A DNA stretch of 64,000 nt from Lyngbya sp. CCAP 1446/10 (GCF_026130175.1 NZ_JAIGNI010000024.1:1-64000), one strand, 5' to 3'. Positions 34,693 to 44,091 are shown, counted from the stretch's first letter. The notes: generated from the letters alone by a model not told the origin. A program made the numbers and translations.

Positions 34693-34721
34693 ATAAAAAA
34701 GCACCTTGAAAAAGTGCTTTA
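34693..34721 (-). terminator. rho-independent terminator
   Basis: On the minus strand AAAGCAC-TTTTTCAAG-GTGCTTTTTT, about 32 bp past the stop of the membrane-protein gene. Confidence 0.88.
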
Positions 34722-34752
34722 TGAACATGAACTTTCCATGTTTGACAAATTT

Positions 34753-35376
34753 TTACGAGTAATTCCGGGGAGTGCGCGCGCCGGCAGATGCTCCGGCCAT
34801 CGAAGCAACCAAACCCAATAGGGAACCGAACAAAAATGACCAGCCAGCTTTGGCGGCATTTTCCGCAATATTGCGAGTATCTTGAGCAGATACGTTAGGC
34901 GCTTGGTTCGGCAGATTTACCACGCCTTGCTGGGCTTGATTAATCACTTCTCCCGCATTCGCAGCTACTATGCCAAAAGTACCCGCTACGCCGTTTGCTA
35001 ACAGCCAAGAGCCAATTGTTAAGGTAGTTGCCCACAAAATTGCTCCGTTCAAAAGTGCCGTGCTGCGGTTCATCGGGCCGCAAGCGCGAGCTGTTACCCA
35101 GCCGCCAACGCCTAAGCTAATTAGCAAACTGATAATTGACCAAATTCCTACCCCAGTACCCACGCTGCCGGCAATAGTGCGCGGTGCTCCTGAATTAGCG
35201 ATGTTGCTTAAGCCGATCGCAGCGCCCAATGCACTTAAAACCAATTGTGTGGCGATCGCAATTACCAAACCTGAAAATATCGGGCCCCAACGTACTCGAT
35301 CGTGGTATTCCATCACTGAATTTACGACCACAGGTTCGGTACTAACGTTGTCTACAGGTCTATTTACGTATGTCAT
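34753..35376 (-). CDS. putative membrane protein, Gly/Ala-rich
   Basis: This 207-residue protein has four likely membrane helices (about 30-55, SGLVIAIATQLVLSALGAAI; 75-95; 108-135; 180-200). Between helices 3 and 4 is a soluble loop with Asn/Gln-rich NQAQQGVVNLPNQAPN. It resembles small proteins annotated as PhnA-like in some bacteria, but the function is unknown. It ends at a strong terminator. Confidence 0.75.
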   Translation of the reverse strand: MTYVNRPVDNVSTEPVVVNSVMEYHDRVRWGPIFSGLVIAIATQLVLSALGAAIGLSNIANSGAPRTIAGSVGTGVGIWSIISLLISLGVGGWVTARACGPMNRSTALLNGAILWATTLTIGSWLLANGVAGTFGIVAANAGEVINQAQQGVVNLPNQAPNVSAQDTRNIAENAAKAGWSFLFGSLLGLVASMAGASAGARTPRNYS

Positions 35377-35540
35377 AGCTTTTCCTTTCCTTTGACTGTT
35401 GGTTCTATTTTTAACAATCTTTCATCTAAGCATTGATTGTGGCTGAGATTGATAAAAACTATATCTGCCTGGGGAAATAACCAGTATCTATGTCTGAAGA
35501 AAGAAACAAAAAAGTCATTAGCCCTGAGTCCATAGCTATT

Positions 35541-35593
35541 AGCTAATGACTGCTGACTAATAACTTATGACTAATGACTAATGACCAATAACT
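35541..35593. repeat. heptamer array (TGACTAA type)
   Basis: TGACTAA/TGACCAA units between two minus-strand genes. Confidence 0.85.
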
Positions 35594-35640
35594 ATTTTAT
35601 CCAGTTAAAAAACTTCGCGGATGTATAGAGGAAAGTCAGC

Positions 35641-35967
35641 TTACCGCAATCTGACAGCAGTCCCAACGGCAGTAATCAACAGCAAAGCGCCAGAAGAGTC
35701 TACATTAATCGTGCCGGTATCAACTTCCACCCCGATTACAGCATTAGCACCCAGGCGCTGAGCCCGTTTTTCCAGTTCCGCGAGGGCATCTCGCTGTCCT
35801 TTGAGAAACACTTCCTCATAACTGCCGGTGCGCCCGCCGATGATGTCGCGAATGCCCGCGAAGAAATCTCGCAGGGCGTTGGTGCCGTAGACCACCTCAG
35901 CAGTTACAATTCCTAGGTAAGATTGAATTTCTGCTCCTTGAATGATATCAGTTGTTGTTACAATCAT
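35641..35967 (-). CDS. YbjQ/UPF0145 family protein
   Basis: The 108-residue protein follows the UPF0145 (YbjQ) pattern: IVTTTDIIQGAEIQSYLGIV, then GRTGSYEEVFLKGQRDALAE, RAQRLGANAVIGVEVD and a final beta strand. Family members form a pentamer and were once called heavy-metal-binding, with no firm function. Length and core residues are complete. Confidence 0.93.
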   Translation of the reverse strand: MIVTTTDIIQGAEIQSYLGIVTAEVVYGTNALRDFFAGIRDIIGGRTGSYEEVFLKGQRDALAELEKRAQRLGANAVIGVEVDTGTINVDSSGALLLITAVGTAVRLR

Positions 35968-36118
35968 CAGTTGGCCTCAAGTGCGAAAATTTTGAGTTGG
36001 TCTTGTTCTGTAGATTTACTACATCTGGCTGCTCAAAGATTCCTGGTAAACCCTAAGCTTTCAGCGATCGCAACTTGACAGCAATCCGCTCTTTTATTCC
36101 ACACACTCTTTGAAACAA

Positions 36119-37219
36119 ATGGCCGTGTACAAACAAAGTCTCTTGGTATTCAGTACGCTGTTGATAGCAGGATTCGCTGTCGCAGCCCCGCAGATAGCGC
36201 TCTCAGCAGAAACACCAGTTCAAGTTAAAGCTCAAAATAATCCAAATTTAGATGCTCTGCTGCGACAAGGGCGGGAGTTGGTAAATTCAGGAGATTACAG
36301 TCAGGCGATCGCCATTTATCAGCAAGCAGCCCGTTTAGATGCCGAAAACCCGCGCATTTTTTCCGGTATTGCCTATTTAGAAGCACGTCAGGGCAACTAT
36401 CAGGCCTCAGTAGAATTTTACCAACAGGCGATCGGTCTGGAGCCCAAAAATGCTGACTTCCAATACGCATTAGGATATGCTATGGCGAATCTGCAAAACT
36501 ATCCCGCAGCAGCCTCCGCTTACCGTCAGGCCGCTGCGCTCGATCGCAAAAATGTCAATGCCCGCATTGGTCTCGGAGTGGTACTGTTTCAGCAAAAAGA
36601 TTACGTCGGTGCATTTAAAGCATACCAAGAGGCGATCGCCCTCGATCCGAAAAGTTGGCAAGCTTATTCTTCAATGGGTTTAGTATTGATCCAGCAGGGA
36701 AACTTTGCCAGTGCTGTCACCGTGCTCGAACAAGCAGCTAAACTCGCTCCCAAACAAGCCAGCGTCCAGTTAAAATTAGGTAGTGCTTTGCTGCGCAGTG
36801 GCAACACTTCCGAAGGGGTAGCAGCGTTTGAAGAAGCTGCCAAATTAGAGCCACGGAACCCCGAAGTGCAGTTAGAAATTGGCGAACTTCTCCGGGTTCA
36901 AAACGACTTAGACGGAGCACTGGTAGCTTATAAGCGAGCGATTGACGTGCGCCCGAATTTAGTGGCAGCCCACGCTGCGATCGGAGAAATTCAACTAGAA
37001 AAACAAGATTTTTTAGGAGCGATTATCACTTTTAGGCGAGTGATCCAACTCGATCCAGACCGGGCAGAAGCTTATTATAATATGGGTAAAGCATTCAAAG
37101 CGCGCGATCGCACATCCGAAGCAATTCAAGCTTTCCAACAAGCCCTCGACACTTACCGCCAGCAAGGCAACAATGATGGTGCACAAAAAGCCGAGGCGGC
37201 ACTTAATGAACTGAAGTAA
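36119..37219 (+). CDS. exported TPR-repeat protein
   Basis: The ATG at 36119 gives MAVYKQSLLVFSTLLIAGFA, a clear signal peptide ending near ALSAE; an upstream TTG at 36110 would add three residues. Residues about 45-360 are some nine tandem tetratricopeptide repeats (for example YSQAIAIYQQAARLDAENPR, YQASVEFYQQAIGLEPKNAD and FLGAIITFRRVIQLDPDRAE). TPR arrays are protein-docking scaffolds; this one would sit in the periplasm or lumen. No enzymatic domain is present. Confidence 0.9.
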   Translation: MAVYKQSLLVFSTLLIAGFAVAAPQIALSAETPVQVKAQNNPNLDALLRQGRELVNSGDYSQAIAIYQQAARLDAENPRIFSGIAYLEARQGNYQASVEFYQQAIGLEPKNADFQYALGYAMANLQNYPAAASAYRQAAALDRKNVNARIGLGVVLFQQKDYVGAFKAYQEAIALDPKSWQAYSSMGLVLIQQGNFASAVTVLEQAAKLAPKQASVQLKLGSALLRSGNTSEGVAAFEEAAKLEPRNPEVQLEIGELLRVQNDLDGALVAYKRAIDVRPNLVAAHAAIGEIQLEKQDFLGAIITFRRVIQLDPDRAEAYYNMGKAFKARDRTSEAIQAFQQALDTYRQQGNNDGAQKAEAALNELK

Positions 37220-37599
37220 TATTTCTCATTGTACTAATTGGGAATCGGCAATGGCGAATTAGTAACGGAGAATAGCTAATGGAGAATTGGTCATCAATTA
37301 CATCCGTTAAATCCGTTAAAAAAGCCGTTGCCGAACTTCCCTCTGTCAATTAAATCCGTTAAAAAATCTTTACCTAACAGCTTTATTGTGATATAATGCG
37401 GGGGCGAATTGGCAATAATGATCGCTCGGCAAATTCAATAATAAATAAAGGCGATCGCACAGCAACACTTGGTAAGAACTCCATCTTTTGTAAGATGCTC
37501 AAACTAATCTCTTCAGATGAATCTATTTCTATTGATAGATCCCGCAAAGTTGTTAACATTTGTAAAATGAGCAAAACATCCTATCCCAGAGCTTCATCT
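37220..37599. other. leader and promoter region of crtO
   Basis: It holds an AAATCCGTTAAA repeat (two to three copies near 37305-37365), a promoter candidate at 37369-37397 and then about 200 nt of leader. An open frame runs back from crtO to 37396, but its translation (RGRIGNNDRSANS...) is not conserved-looking. Confidence 0.6.
37369..37397 (+). promoter_or_regulatory. extended -10 promoter candidate for crtO
   Basis: TTTACC (37369-37374), 17 bp, then TATAAT (37392-37397) preceded by TGA (extended -10). It predicts a leader of roughly 195 nt before ATG 37600. Confidence 0.5.
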
Positions 37600-39291
37600 A
37601 TGCAAACGTATGACGTGATTATCATAGGAGCAGGTCACAACGGGCTTGTCTGTGCGTCTTATCTCCTCAAAGCCGGATATACCGTTTTGTTGTTAGAAAA
37701 ACGTTCGGTTCCCGGCGGCGCGGCGACTACAGAAGCAGCGATTCCCGAGTTACCCGATTTTAAATTCAATTTGTGCGCGATCGACCACGAATTTATCCAT
37801 TTAGGGCCAGTCGTAGAAGAATTAGAACTGGAAAAATACGGCTTAGAATATCTTTACTGCGATCCAGTCGTTTTTTGTCCGCATCCAGACGGCAAATATT
37901 TCTTGGCGCACACTTCCGTCGAAAAAACTTGTGCAGAAATTGCCCGCTACAATGAGCGCGACGCTAAAAAATATGCCGAATATACAGACTTTTGGCAGCG
38001 CGCTTTAAGTGCAATGATGCCGATGTTCAACGCGCCGCCAAAATCTATTATAGATATTGCCGGTAACTACGATATTGGTAAACTCAAAGACTTATTTTCA
38101 GTCATCGGTTCCCCCGACAAAACGCTGGACTTTATTCGCACGATGATTACCAGCGCTGAAGACATTCTCAACGAGTGGTTTGATGAGGAATTTCTGAAAG
38201 CACCCTTAGCGAGACTCGCTTCAGAATTGGGCGCGCCTCCTTCGCAAAAAACCATTGCGATCGGTGCAATTATGATGGCAATGCGCCACAATCCCGGCAT
38301 GGCGAGGCCTCGCGGGGGAACTGGTGCATTGGTGCAAGCGCTGGTCAATTTAGTCAAAACCTATGCGGGTGTTATACTTACCGACCAGCACGTTGAGAAA
38401 ATATTAGTTGATAACGGCCGCGCTGTCGGTGTTCGAGTTGCAGGTGGCACAGAATATCGAGCTACCAAAGGCATCATTTCTAATATTGATGCGAAGCGTT
38501 TGTTTCTGCATTTAATGGATGACAGCGATGTTGATGCTGCTGACCCGAATTTGCGGGAAAGATTGGAGCGCAAAATTGTTAATAACAACGAGACAATTCT
38601 GAAAATAGATTTAGCTCTCAATGAAATGCCTAAGTTCGATCGCTGGAACCATCGCGATGAATATTTAATGGGTTCTGTTTTAATTGCTGATTCGGTGAAA
38701 CACGTTGAAATTGCCCACACCGAACCTGCGATCGGCAAAATCCCCGATTCCGATCCGTCGATGTATGTCGTGTTTCCGACGGTAAGAGACCCGTCAATGG
38801 CTCCTCCCGGACACCATACGGCTTGGATTGAATTTTTTGCTCCTTACCAGATCGAAAATGCTGAGGGAACCGGCCAGCACGGTACAGGTTGGACGGACGA
38901 GCTGAAAAACAAAGTTGCCGATCGCTGCATTGACAAATTAGCAGAATACGCGCCGAATATCAAGAATTCAATTATCGGCCGCCGGGTGGAAAGTCCGGCC
39001 GAATTGGGAGAGCGTTTGGGGGCGCTGAAGGGGAATTATTACCACGTTGACATGACGCTGGATCAGATGATATTTTTCCGTCCTTTACCGGAGTTGGCCA
39101 ATTACAAAACGCCGATCGACGGTTTGTTCCTCACCGGTGCGGGCACGCACCCAGGCGGCTCGATTTCGGGGATGCCCGGACGCAATACGGCTCGCGTGTT
39201 TATGCACTCGCAGCAGCCGATCGCGCAAACTTTGGCGGATGCGGCTAATTCTCTGAAATCGACGGCTAAGTCGGTATTTCGGGGTAATTAG
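37600..39291 (+). CDS. crtO: beta-carotene ketolase CrtO
   Basis: CrtO is a FAD-dependent, phytoene-desaturase-like enzyme that adds a C4 keto group to beta-carotene to give echinenone, needed for example by the orange carotenoid protein. The sequence has the dinucleotide motif YDVIIIGAGHNGLVCASYLL, LLEKRSVPGGAATTEA, and the C-terminal LTGAGTHPGGSISGMPGRN. Long stretches (CAIDHEFI.LGPV, EWFD, ARLASELGAPPSQK) follow the cyanobacterial CrtO pattern rather than desaturases. Start 37600 (MQTYDVI) fits the family; 37567 (MSKTSYPRASS) is an alternative adding 11 residues. Confidence 0.93.
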   Translation: MQTYDVIIIGAGHNGLVCASYLLKAGYTVLLLEKRSVPGGAATTEAAIPELPDFKFNLCAIDHEFIHLGPVVEELELEKYGLEYLYCDPVVFCPHPDGKYFLAHTSVEKTCAEIARYNERDAKKYAEYTDFWQRALSAMMPMFNAPPKSIIDIAGNYDIGKLKDLFSVIGSPDKTLDFIRTMITSAEDILNEWFDEEFLKAPLARLASELGAPPSQKTIAIGAIMMAMRHNPGMARPRGGTGALVQALVNLVKTYAGVILTDQHVEKILVDNGRAVGVRVAGGTEYRATKGIISNIDAKRLFLHLMDDSDVDAADPNLRERLERKIVNNNETILKIDLALNEMPKFDRWNHRDEYLMGSVLIADSVKHVEIAHTEPAIGKIPDSDPSMYVVFPTVRDPSMAPPGHHTAWIEFFAPYQIENAEGTGQHGTGWTDELKNKVADRCIDKLAEYAPNIKNSIIGRRVESPAELGERLGALKGNYYHVDMTLDQMIFFRPLPELANYKTPIDGLFLTGAGTHPGGSISGMPGRNTARVFMHSQQPIAQTLADAANSLKSTAKSVFRGN

Positions 39292-39303
39292 AAGTAAGAT
39301 TTT

Positions 39304-39360
39304 TAACCGCAGATGAATGCAGATGAACGCAGATATAATTAATCTGCGTTCATCTGCGTT
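39304..39360. repeat. AACGCAGAT inverted repeat
   Basis: The left arm AATGCAGATGAACGCAGAT (39316-39334) and its complement (39342-39360) match at 18 of 19 positions. The repeat sits between convergent crtO and the HEAT gene and could work as a two-way terminator. Related phrases occur at 4437 and 8600. Confidence 0.88.
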
Positions 39361-39367
39361 AATTTAT

Positions 39368-40162
39368 TCAGTCTTTTAGTATTGATTCAGCTTGATACCG
39401 CATCAAGGGAAAACGAAGGGCGATCGCACTCAATATTTTACCTAACTCAGGGGCATCTTTGGCAAGATTTGGCGTTGGTTCACGTTCCTTCAAATCTGTT
39501 AAAATAGTCAAAATATGCTGAGCAAAATCTTCATCAGCCCGATCCAACAAATCAACTAATTTAGCCATATCTTCTTTCGCACCCAACCAGTACCTTGCAC
39601 CCAGCAATTCAGCTTTTACTGATAAAGGAAGTTCAGAGTTTAGATACTTTTCCAGTTTGGGCAATAGCTGCGACGTACCTAAAATTCCAATAGCATTAGC
39701 AGCATAACATCTAACAGCTTCATCTTCATTAGGATCGAGCAGTGAAATATCGAGAATTTTGATTGATTTAGGTTCTCCTAAATACCCCAGAGTTTCTGCT
39801 GCTGATGCGCGAACCAGTGCCGAAGGGTCATTTCTTAAGATATGCTCTATTGGTGCGATCGCAGGAGTATAATCAAGTTCACCCAGCGCCTCAACTGCTT
39901 CAGATCTAACGAGTTTTTCAGTATCTTTCAGCAGTGGCATTAATGCAGGGCCAACTGTCTCTACTTCCTCTGAACCCAGATAACCTAATGCTTCTGCTGC
40001 ATGGGATCGAATTAATTCATCAGGGGAATTTAGCAATCTTAATATCTTTGGTGCAGCAGCGTAAACTTCTGCATCTACAAGCTGTATCAGTGCTTCTGTT
40101 TGCAAGGCATAATCATCAGAATCACAATAATCTAGCAGTGTTTCAGTTTTGAGATTATTCAT
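39368..40162 (-). CDS. HEAT-repeat protein (PBS lyase-like repeats)
   Basis: The 264 residues are almost wholly HEAT/PBS-lyase repeats, seen as successive LIRSHAAEALGYLGSEEVE, LVRSEAVEALGELDYTPAI and LVRASAAETLGYLGEPKSI units. Such repeats occur in phycobilin lyases but also in many scaffold proteins. No CpcE/NblB hallmark is clear, so I do not assign phycobilisome function. A small basic gene lies 191 bp upstream on the same strand. Confidence 0.85.
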   Translation of the reverse strand: MNNLKTETLLDYCDSDDYALQTEALIQLVDAEVYAAAPKILRLLNSPDELIRSHAAEALGYLGSEEVETVGPALMPLLKDTEKLVRSEAVEALGELDYTPAIAPIEHILRNDPSALVRASAAETLGYLGEPKSIKILDISLLDPNEDEAVRCYAANAIGILGTSQLLPKLEKYLNSELPLSVKAELLGARYWLGAKEDMAKLVDLLDRADEDFAQHILTILTDLKEREPTPNLAKDAPELGKILSAIALRFPLMRYQAESILKD

Positions 40163-40353
40163 ATTTGTTGCACCTCCATTTCATTTTGATGCTTGTACTC
40201 TCGGTTATTTGAAAATTCATCATTTGGCTGAAATATTCTTGTAGCGATATCAATACGATAGCTTGTAAAAGTTAGACATCTCCATAAATTTAAATCCGGC
40301 AGTATTAGTACAATAGTTGCAGACTAATTTTTGGAGATGTCTCTTGGAGAAGT

Positions 40354-40587
40354 TTACCTCTTTTCCTTTTTCATTTTTTTCTTCTTGCTGCTGTGTCTGT
40401 TTTTTCTGTCCCCCAAAGCTTTCTGGGTTGTTTTAATTTTCTCCCTTTCTACCTTGTCCCCATCGCTTTTAGCTTGCTTGTCAAGAATTTCCAAGGCTGT
40501 AGATATATCTGGAGCTTTACCTTCTCGGATTAGTTGGTTAGCTTTTTCCCAGATACCTGTGTCTGCGACATTACCTTCTGAAGTCAT
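40354..40587 (-). CDS. small basic hypothetical protein
   Basis: This 77-residue protein has a helical, acidic first half (GIWEKANQLIREGKAPDIST, ALEILDKQAKSDGDK) and a strongly Lys-rich tail (RKNRHSSKKKKMKKEKR). The N-terminal half looks like a short conserved cyanobacterial motif, but I cannot name it. It may be cotranscribed with the HEAT gene. Confidence 0.6.
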   Translation of the reverse strand: MTSEGNVADTGIWEKANQLIREGKAPDISTALEILDKQAKSDGDKVEREKIKTTQKALGDRKNRHSSKKKKMKKEKR

Positions 40588-41004
40588 ATTTATTTTTATA
40601 GGAAATTAAAGTTAAAAAAATATAGTGTAAATATTAGAATCTGACTAATGTATTTTTAAAGTTTACCACAATCAACTACCTTTTAGTATAGCACAACTGC
40701 CCATTTATATCAACTGAATGTCAAAAGTAATGTCGCTCTGTTGTGTGACGATCAACGTTATACAAAGCGAGGGGCAAAAAGCGATCTAAGTCCCTTTTCG
40801 ATCGGGATTTAAGGGAAGGAGACTAGGCTGTAAATGAAAAATTAGGACATGGTTGTTTGGGAGAGTTGCTTTGGCCCGGTTCGCCTGCGGATACCTGGGA
40901 CATCGATCTTGATGTCTAAGATTATCACAAATTCATCCTTTGTGCAGATGGAATTTATGCCGGAAAATAGAGAAACTTATATTAGCGTTACCCTATTTTT
41001 AGCG
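40588..41004. other. divergent intergenic region
   Basis: AT-rich. The frame of the downstream gene is open back to 40849, but the extra N-terminus (MVVWESCFGP) shows no family match. Nothing else is recognised. Confidence 0.5.
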
Positions 41005-42105
41005 ATGACAAACCGAGTTTTGATTGTCGGCGGGCGGGGACGAATTGGCAACAGCGTTGCTCAAGACCTTGTTACCCACACCGACGCAGAAATTACTATT
41101 ACCGGACGCGACCCTAATGGATCACTTCCACCAGAGTTGCCGCCGGATCGATCGCGCTATTTAGCTTTAGATTTAGCAGATAGTGCAGCTTTGCAGCAAG
41201 CTGTTTCATCCTCTAACCTCGTCGTGCACTGTGCCGGGCCATTTCACTACCGAGACGCTAGCGTATTGAAAACTTGCATCGAGGCTGGTGCTAATTATAG
41301 CGATGTCAGCGACAGCCGCAGTTTTACTCGCAGAGCTTTAGAATTGCGCGAAACAGCTAAAAATGCTGGAATTACTGCGATTATCAATACGGGAATTTTC
41401 CCTGGAATTTCTAATAGCATGGTGCGCCGAGATGTCGAGCAATTAGATACAGCAGAACACATCCATTTGAGTTACGTTGTCGGCGGTTCGGGCGGTGCTG
41501 GTGTGACGGTGATGCGGACTACTTTCTTAGGTTTGCAAACTCCTTTTGAGGTTTTGATTGATGGCCAAATGCAGCAGATCAAGCCATACACCGAGCGCGA
41601 AACGATAGAATTTCCCGAACCCTACGGCAAAACTGGCGTTTACTGGTTCGATATGCCGGAAGCAATTACTTTGCCCGAAACTTTCCCAGTGAAAACAGTT
41701 GTTACCAAATTCGGCACTTTTCCCGACCTTTACAATCACTTGACTTGGTTTGTTGCCAAATACTGGCCCGATAGCTGGCTGAAAAATCCGTCTGTGATTG
41801 AGTTTTTGTCCTATGTCAGCTACGGGATGACTGCTGTTAGCAATAATTTTAGCGGTGTGGGCGTGGCTGTGCGATCGCAAGTAACCGGCATGAAAAACGG
41901 TAAACCCGCTAAAGTTCGATCGACAGCGGTACACTCAAATGCTGCCGCAGCTACGGGCATCGGTACTGGCAGCATCGCTCAATTAATTTTAGAAGGCAAA
42001 TTGACAAAGCCGGGGGTTTGGTCGGTAGAGCAAGCTCTTTCTACGGAGCTATTTGAACGAGCTATGCAGAGTCGCCACCTCAAGATTAATCAAGAATGGG
42101 TGTAA
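41005..42105 (+). CDS. saccharopine dehydrogenase-like oxidoreductase
   Basis: The protein begins TNRVLIVGGRGRIGNSVAQD, a Rossmann nucleotide-binding loop, followed by VVHCAGPFHYRDASVLKTCI, GANYSDVSD and NTGIFPGISNSMV, typical of the saccharopine dehydrogenase NADP-binding family. I choose ATG 41005; an upstream frame from 40849 adds 52 doubtful residues. The real substrate is unknown, since many members are not lysine enzymes. A C-terminal region (about 290-330) has a hydrophobic helix near IEFLSYVSYGMTAVSN. Confidence 0.88.
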   Translation: MTNRVLIVGGRGRIGNSVAQDLVTHTDAEITITGRDPNGSLPPELPPDRSRYLALDLADSAALQQAVSSSNLVVHCAGPFHYRDASVLKTCIEAGANYSDVSDSRSFTRRALELRETAKNAGITAIINTGIFPGISNSMVRRDVEQLDTAEHIHLSYVVGGSGGAGVTVMRTTFLGLQTPFEVLIDGQMQQIKPYTERETIEFPEPYGKTGVYWFDMPEAITLPETFPVKTVVTKFGTFPDLYNHLTWFVAKYWPDSWLKNPSVIEFLSYVSYGMTAVSNNFSGVGVAVRSQVTGMKNGKPAKVRSTAVHSNAAAATGIGTGSIAQLILEGKLTKPGVWSVEQALSTELFERAMQSRHLKINQEWV

Positions 42106-42123
42106 TGAAAGCAGTGCGATTCT

Positions 42124-42189
42124 GTAGGGTGCGTCAGCTCATAGATACTCGATTCCCGGAAAAAATAACGCTCTGTTGACGCACCCTAC
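42124..42189. repeat. GTAGGGTGCGTCA inverted repeat
   Basis: GTAGGGTGCGTCA (42124-42136) and TGACGCACCCTAC (42177-42189) form a perfect 13-bp stem. Related phrases recur at 42844, near 30040-30105 and near 49720. It lies just after the saccharopine dehydrogenase-like gene. Confidence 0.88.
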
Positions 42190-42392
42190 TACTAATCTAT
42201 CTTCAGGTAGAAGTCTGTATAGCAATTAGAGGCTTATTATAATTCGTAGCACGATAAATATCCCTGTTCGCTCGATCGCGATAGGGTAGCTGCGACAAAA
42301 ATTGCGGTTCAACCAAGGTTCTTGATGCGCGATCGCCCGCAAGGGACAACAAACACGATAATTTTTGCGACCAAATACGAGGAGACGTTGAT

Positions 42393-42749
42393 ATGAAGCG
42401 GGTTTTAAAAGCTCTGGGACAAACATTGAGTCAAAGCATTTTGCTAGTCTGTATGCTGGCTTTCATTGCTCTGGCCGGTATAGTGGCAGTACCAAATCAG
42501 GCTGCTCATGCAGCAGGTCAATACACCAGTCAGGCGCAGCCGGAAGCTAAAATTACTGACCCCGCAGAAAGTTTTGAGGATCTCAATCCCCAAGCAGCTT
42601 ACGAAGATATCGTCAACACCGCTCAAAATCCTGCCAAGGTCGAGAAGGTTTACGATGAAAGTTTAAAGGAATACAAGGCAGAACACCCGCAAGAAAGCAT
42701 TGTTCAAAAAGCTGAAAATCTGATCGAAAAGGTTACCGGCAAGGAATAA
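42393..42749 (+). CDS. small secreted hypothetical protein
   Basis: This 118-residue protein has an N-terminal signal peptide (LSQSILLVCMLAFIALAGIV, cleavage near AAHAAG) and a charged helical mature part of about 75 residues (YEDIVNTAQNPAKVEKVYDE). GAGGAG lies a good distance before ATG (ACGAGGAGACGTTGATATG). It resembles small cyanobacterial exported proteins of unknown role. Confidence 0.8.
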   Translation: MKRVLKALGQTLSQSILLVCMLAFIALAGIVAVPNQAAHAAGQYTSQAQPEAKITDPAESFEDLNPQAAYEDIVNTAQNPAKVEKVYDESLKEYKAEHPQESIVQKAENLIEKVTGKE

Positions 42750-42843
42750 ATTAGAAATTTTCTATCTAACTCAAGTTGCGAAATATTCAGCTTCGCTGAG
42801 GACACAGTTGAGCAGAGATTGGAACTCACTTGAATCTTATTAT

Positions 42844-42868
42844 GTAGGGTGCGCTGGGCGCACCTTAC
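42844..42868 (+). repeat. GTAGGGTGCG hairpin
   Basis: GTAGGGTGCG and CGCACCTTAC with a 5-nt loop (one mismatched pair). It is of the same family as 42124-42189 and may help end transcription of the secreted-protein gene. Confidence 0.7.
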
Positions 42869-43037
42869 GTCGTTTGATTGCGTGTTAAACCACTAATTTT
42901 TTGCGTCCAAGACAGTTTTATCCTTCCCCTTTCCTGGTTTTTTAAGCTAGCAGATTCATCCCTAAGGAAGATGAATAAGTAGCAACTAAAAAGATAAATT
43001 TAAGCAGACTTGCAGTTAGATAAAAGGAAAAAATATC

Positions 43038-43559
43038 ATGAACGATGACACAAAAACGGTGAAGCAACCTGATGCTAACATTGACCCGCTGTCCGGGGAA
43101 AAAGGGGCTCATCCAGTGGGAACTGGTATCGGTGCTGCGAGTGCGGGTGCTGCTGGTGCTGCGATCGGCGGTGCGATCGGCGGGCCTGTGGGAGCAGTTG
43201 TGGGCGCTGTTGTGGGCGCGTTTAGCGGTGGTTTGGCGGGTAAAGGTGTCGCAGAGGCGATCGACCCCACGGTAGAAGATGCTTACTGGCAAAACAACTA
43301 CAGCTCCCGTCCTTACGCGGATACGAGCGCAACTTACGACGACTATCAGCCTGCATACCGCACCGGTTATGAGGGCTACAGCCGCTATAACGGTACTGGT
43401 AAGAGCTTCAACGAACTCGAAGACGATTTGCAGCGCGACTACGAAACAAATCGCGGTAAGTCGAACGTACAGTGGGAAAAAGCCAAGCACGCCACGCGCG
43501 ACGCTTGGGATCGGGTGGAACGCGCTGTTCCTGGCGACATTGACAAAGACGGCCGCTAA
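43038..43559 (+). CDS. glycine-zipper hypothetical protein
   Basis: This 173-residue protein has a glycine-zipper membrane segment (about 30-75: GAASAGAAGAAIGGAIGGPV continuing GAVVGAVVGAF). A hydrophilic, Tyr-rich C-terminal half follows (YADTSATYDDYQPAYRTGY, then KSFNELEDDLQRDYETN). It resembles stress- or desiccation-linked small proteins in cyanobacteria. No enzymatic motif is seen. Confidence 0.8.
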   Translation: MNDDTKTVKQPDANIDPLSGEKGAHPVGTGIGAASAGAAGAAIGGAIGGPVGAVVGAVVGAFSGGLAGKGVAEAIDPTVEDAYWQNNYSSRPYADTSATYDDYQPAYRTGYEGYSRYNGTGKSFNELEDDLQRDYETNRGKSNVQWEKAKHATRDAWDRVERAVPGDIDKDGR

Positions 43560-43577
43560 CACCGTCAGAAGACCGGG

Positions 43578-43647
43578 CGGTTGAAACCGCGTTATTTTCT
43601 TTACACCGCCTCCGCGGACTTCGTTTGTCTAGACGCGGTTTCAACCG
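43578..43647. repeat. CGGTTGAAACCGCGT inverted repeat
   Basis: A perfect 15-bp stem: CGGTTGAAACCGCGT (43578-43592) and ACGCGGTTTCAACCG (43633-43647). The loop includes the GCGGACTTCGTTTGT phrase shared with 34640-34670. Confidence 0.92.
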
Positions 43648-43892
43648 TACGTCCTATCTTGGGGATTTTTTACCTCTCTCTACATCTGAGAGGGGTATTT
43701 TTAACTGAGTGGAAATCATTGTTTTTAGGAAGCAAGATTTTGCCAGGGCTGGTTTGGCGGCTTGAATCGCCAAAAAACTTATTAACAAAAAAGTTTGAGA
43801 TTGGCATTTTTTGTTGACTATTAGCCTTAAAATTAAACTAATTCAGGACTCAGGCATCGATCGCATATAGCGGTTCTCAAGCGTGGTGAGGT

Positions 43893-43925
43893 ATGCCCGA
43901 TGCCCGATGCCCGATGCCCGATGCC
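43893..43925. repeat. heptamer tandem array (ATGCCCG)n
   Basis: Four exact ATGCCCG units plus a partial fifth. Confidence 0.95.
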
Positions 43926-44091
43926 ATATCCCGGAAGCGTACCTGATCTTTCTAAGAAAGGCTATATTTCTGTGATTGTTCGCAATCCGCGTTAGCAATC
44001 GCAGCCAGAACCCGAAAGCATCGGTTGCATCAAGTCCGATAATTGTTAATCTAAATCCTTTCATTCAAAATCGGTATAACTTGTGGATGCA

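Larger units (their letters stand above)
34320..34752. other. intergenic region made of dispersed repeats
   Basis: No gene is seen. It holds two copies of a GATCCCCC...GGGGGATC repeat (34402-34588), one GGCGGTTGAAACCGC repeat (34624-34675) and a terminator (34693-34721). Open frames through it are repeat sequence. Confidence 0.8.
43560..44091. other. 530-bp intergenic region with repeats
   Basis: It holds the GGTTGAAACCGC inverted repeat (43578-43647) and the ATGCCCG heptamer array (43893-43925). No gene is seen; short open frames overlap these repeats. Confidence 0.7.

Noticed and set aside
40849-41004. 52-codon extension of the saccharopine dehydrogenase-like gene
   Set aside because: The Rossmann motif starts right after ATG 41005, and the extension resembles nothing.
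42226-42426. 66-codon minus-strand frame upstream of the small secreted-protein gene
   Set aside because: It overlaps the promoter and start of the real gene; no family resemblance.
43408-43644. 78-codon minus-strand frame
   Set aside because: Antisense shadow of the glycine-zipper gene plus the GGTTGAAACCGC repeat.
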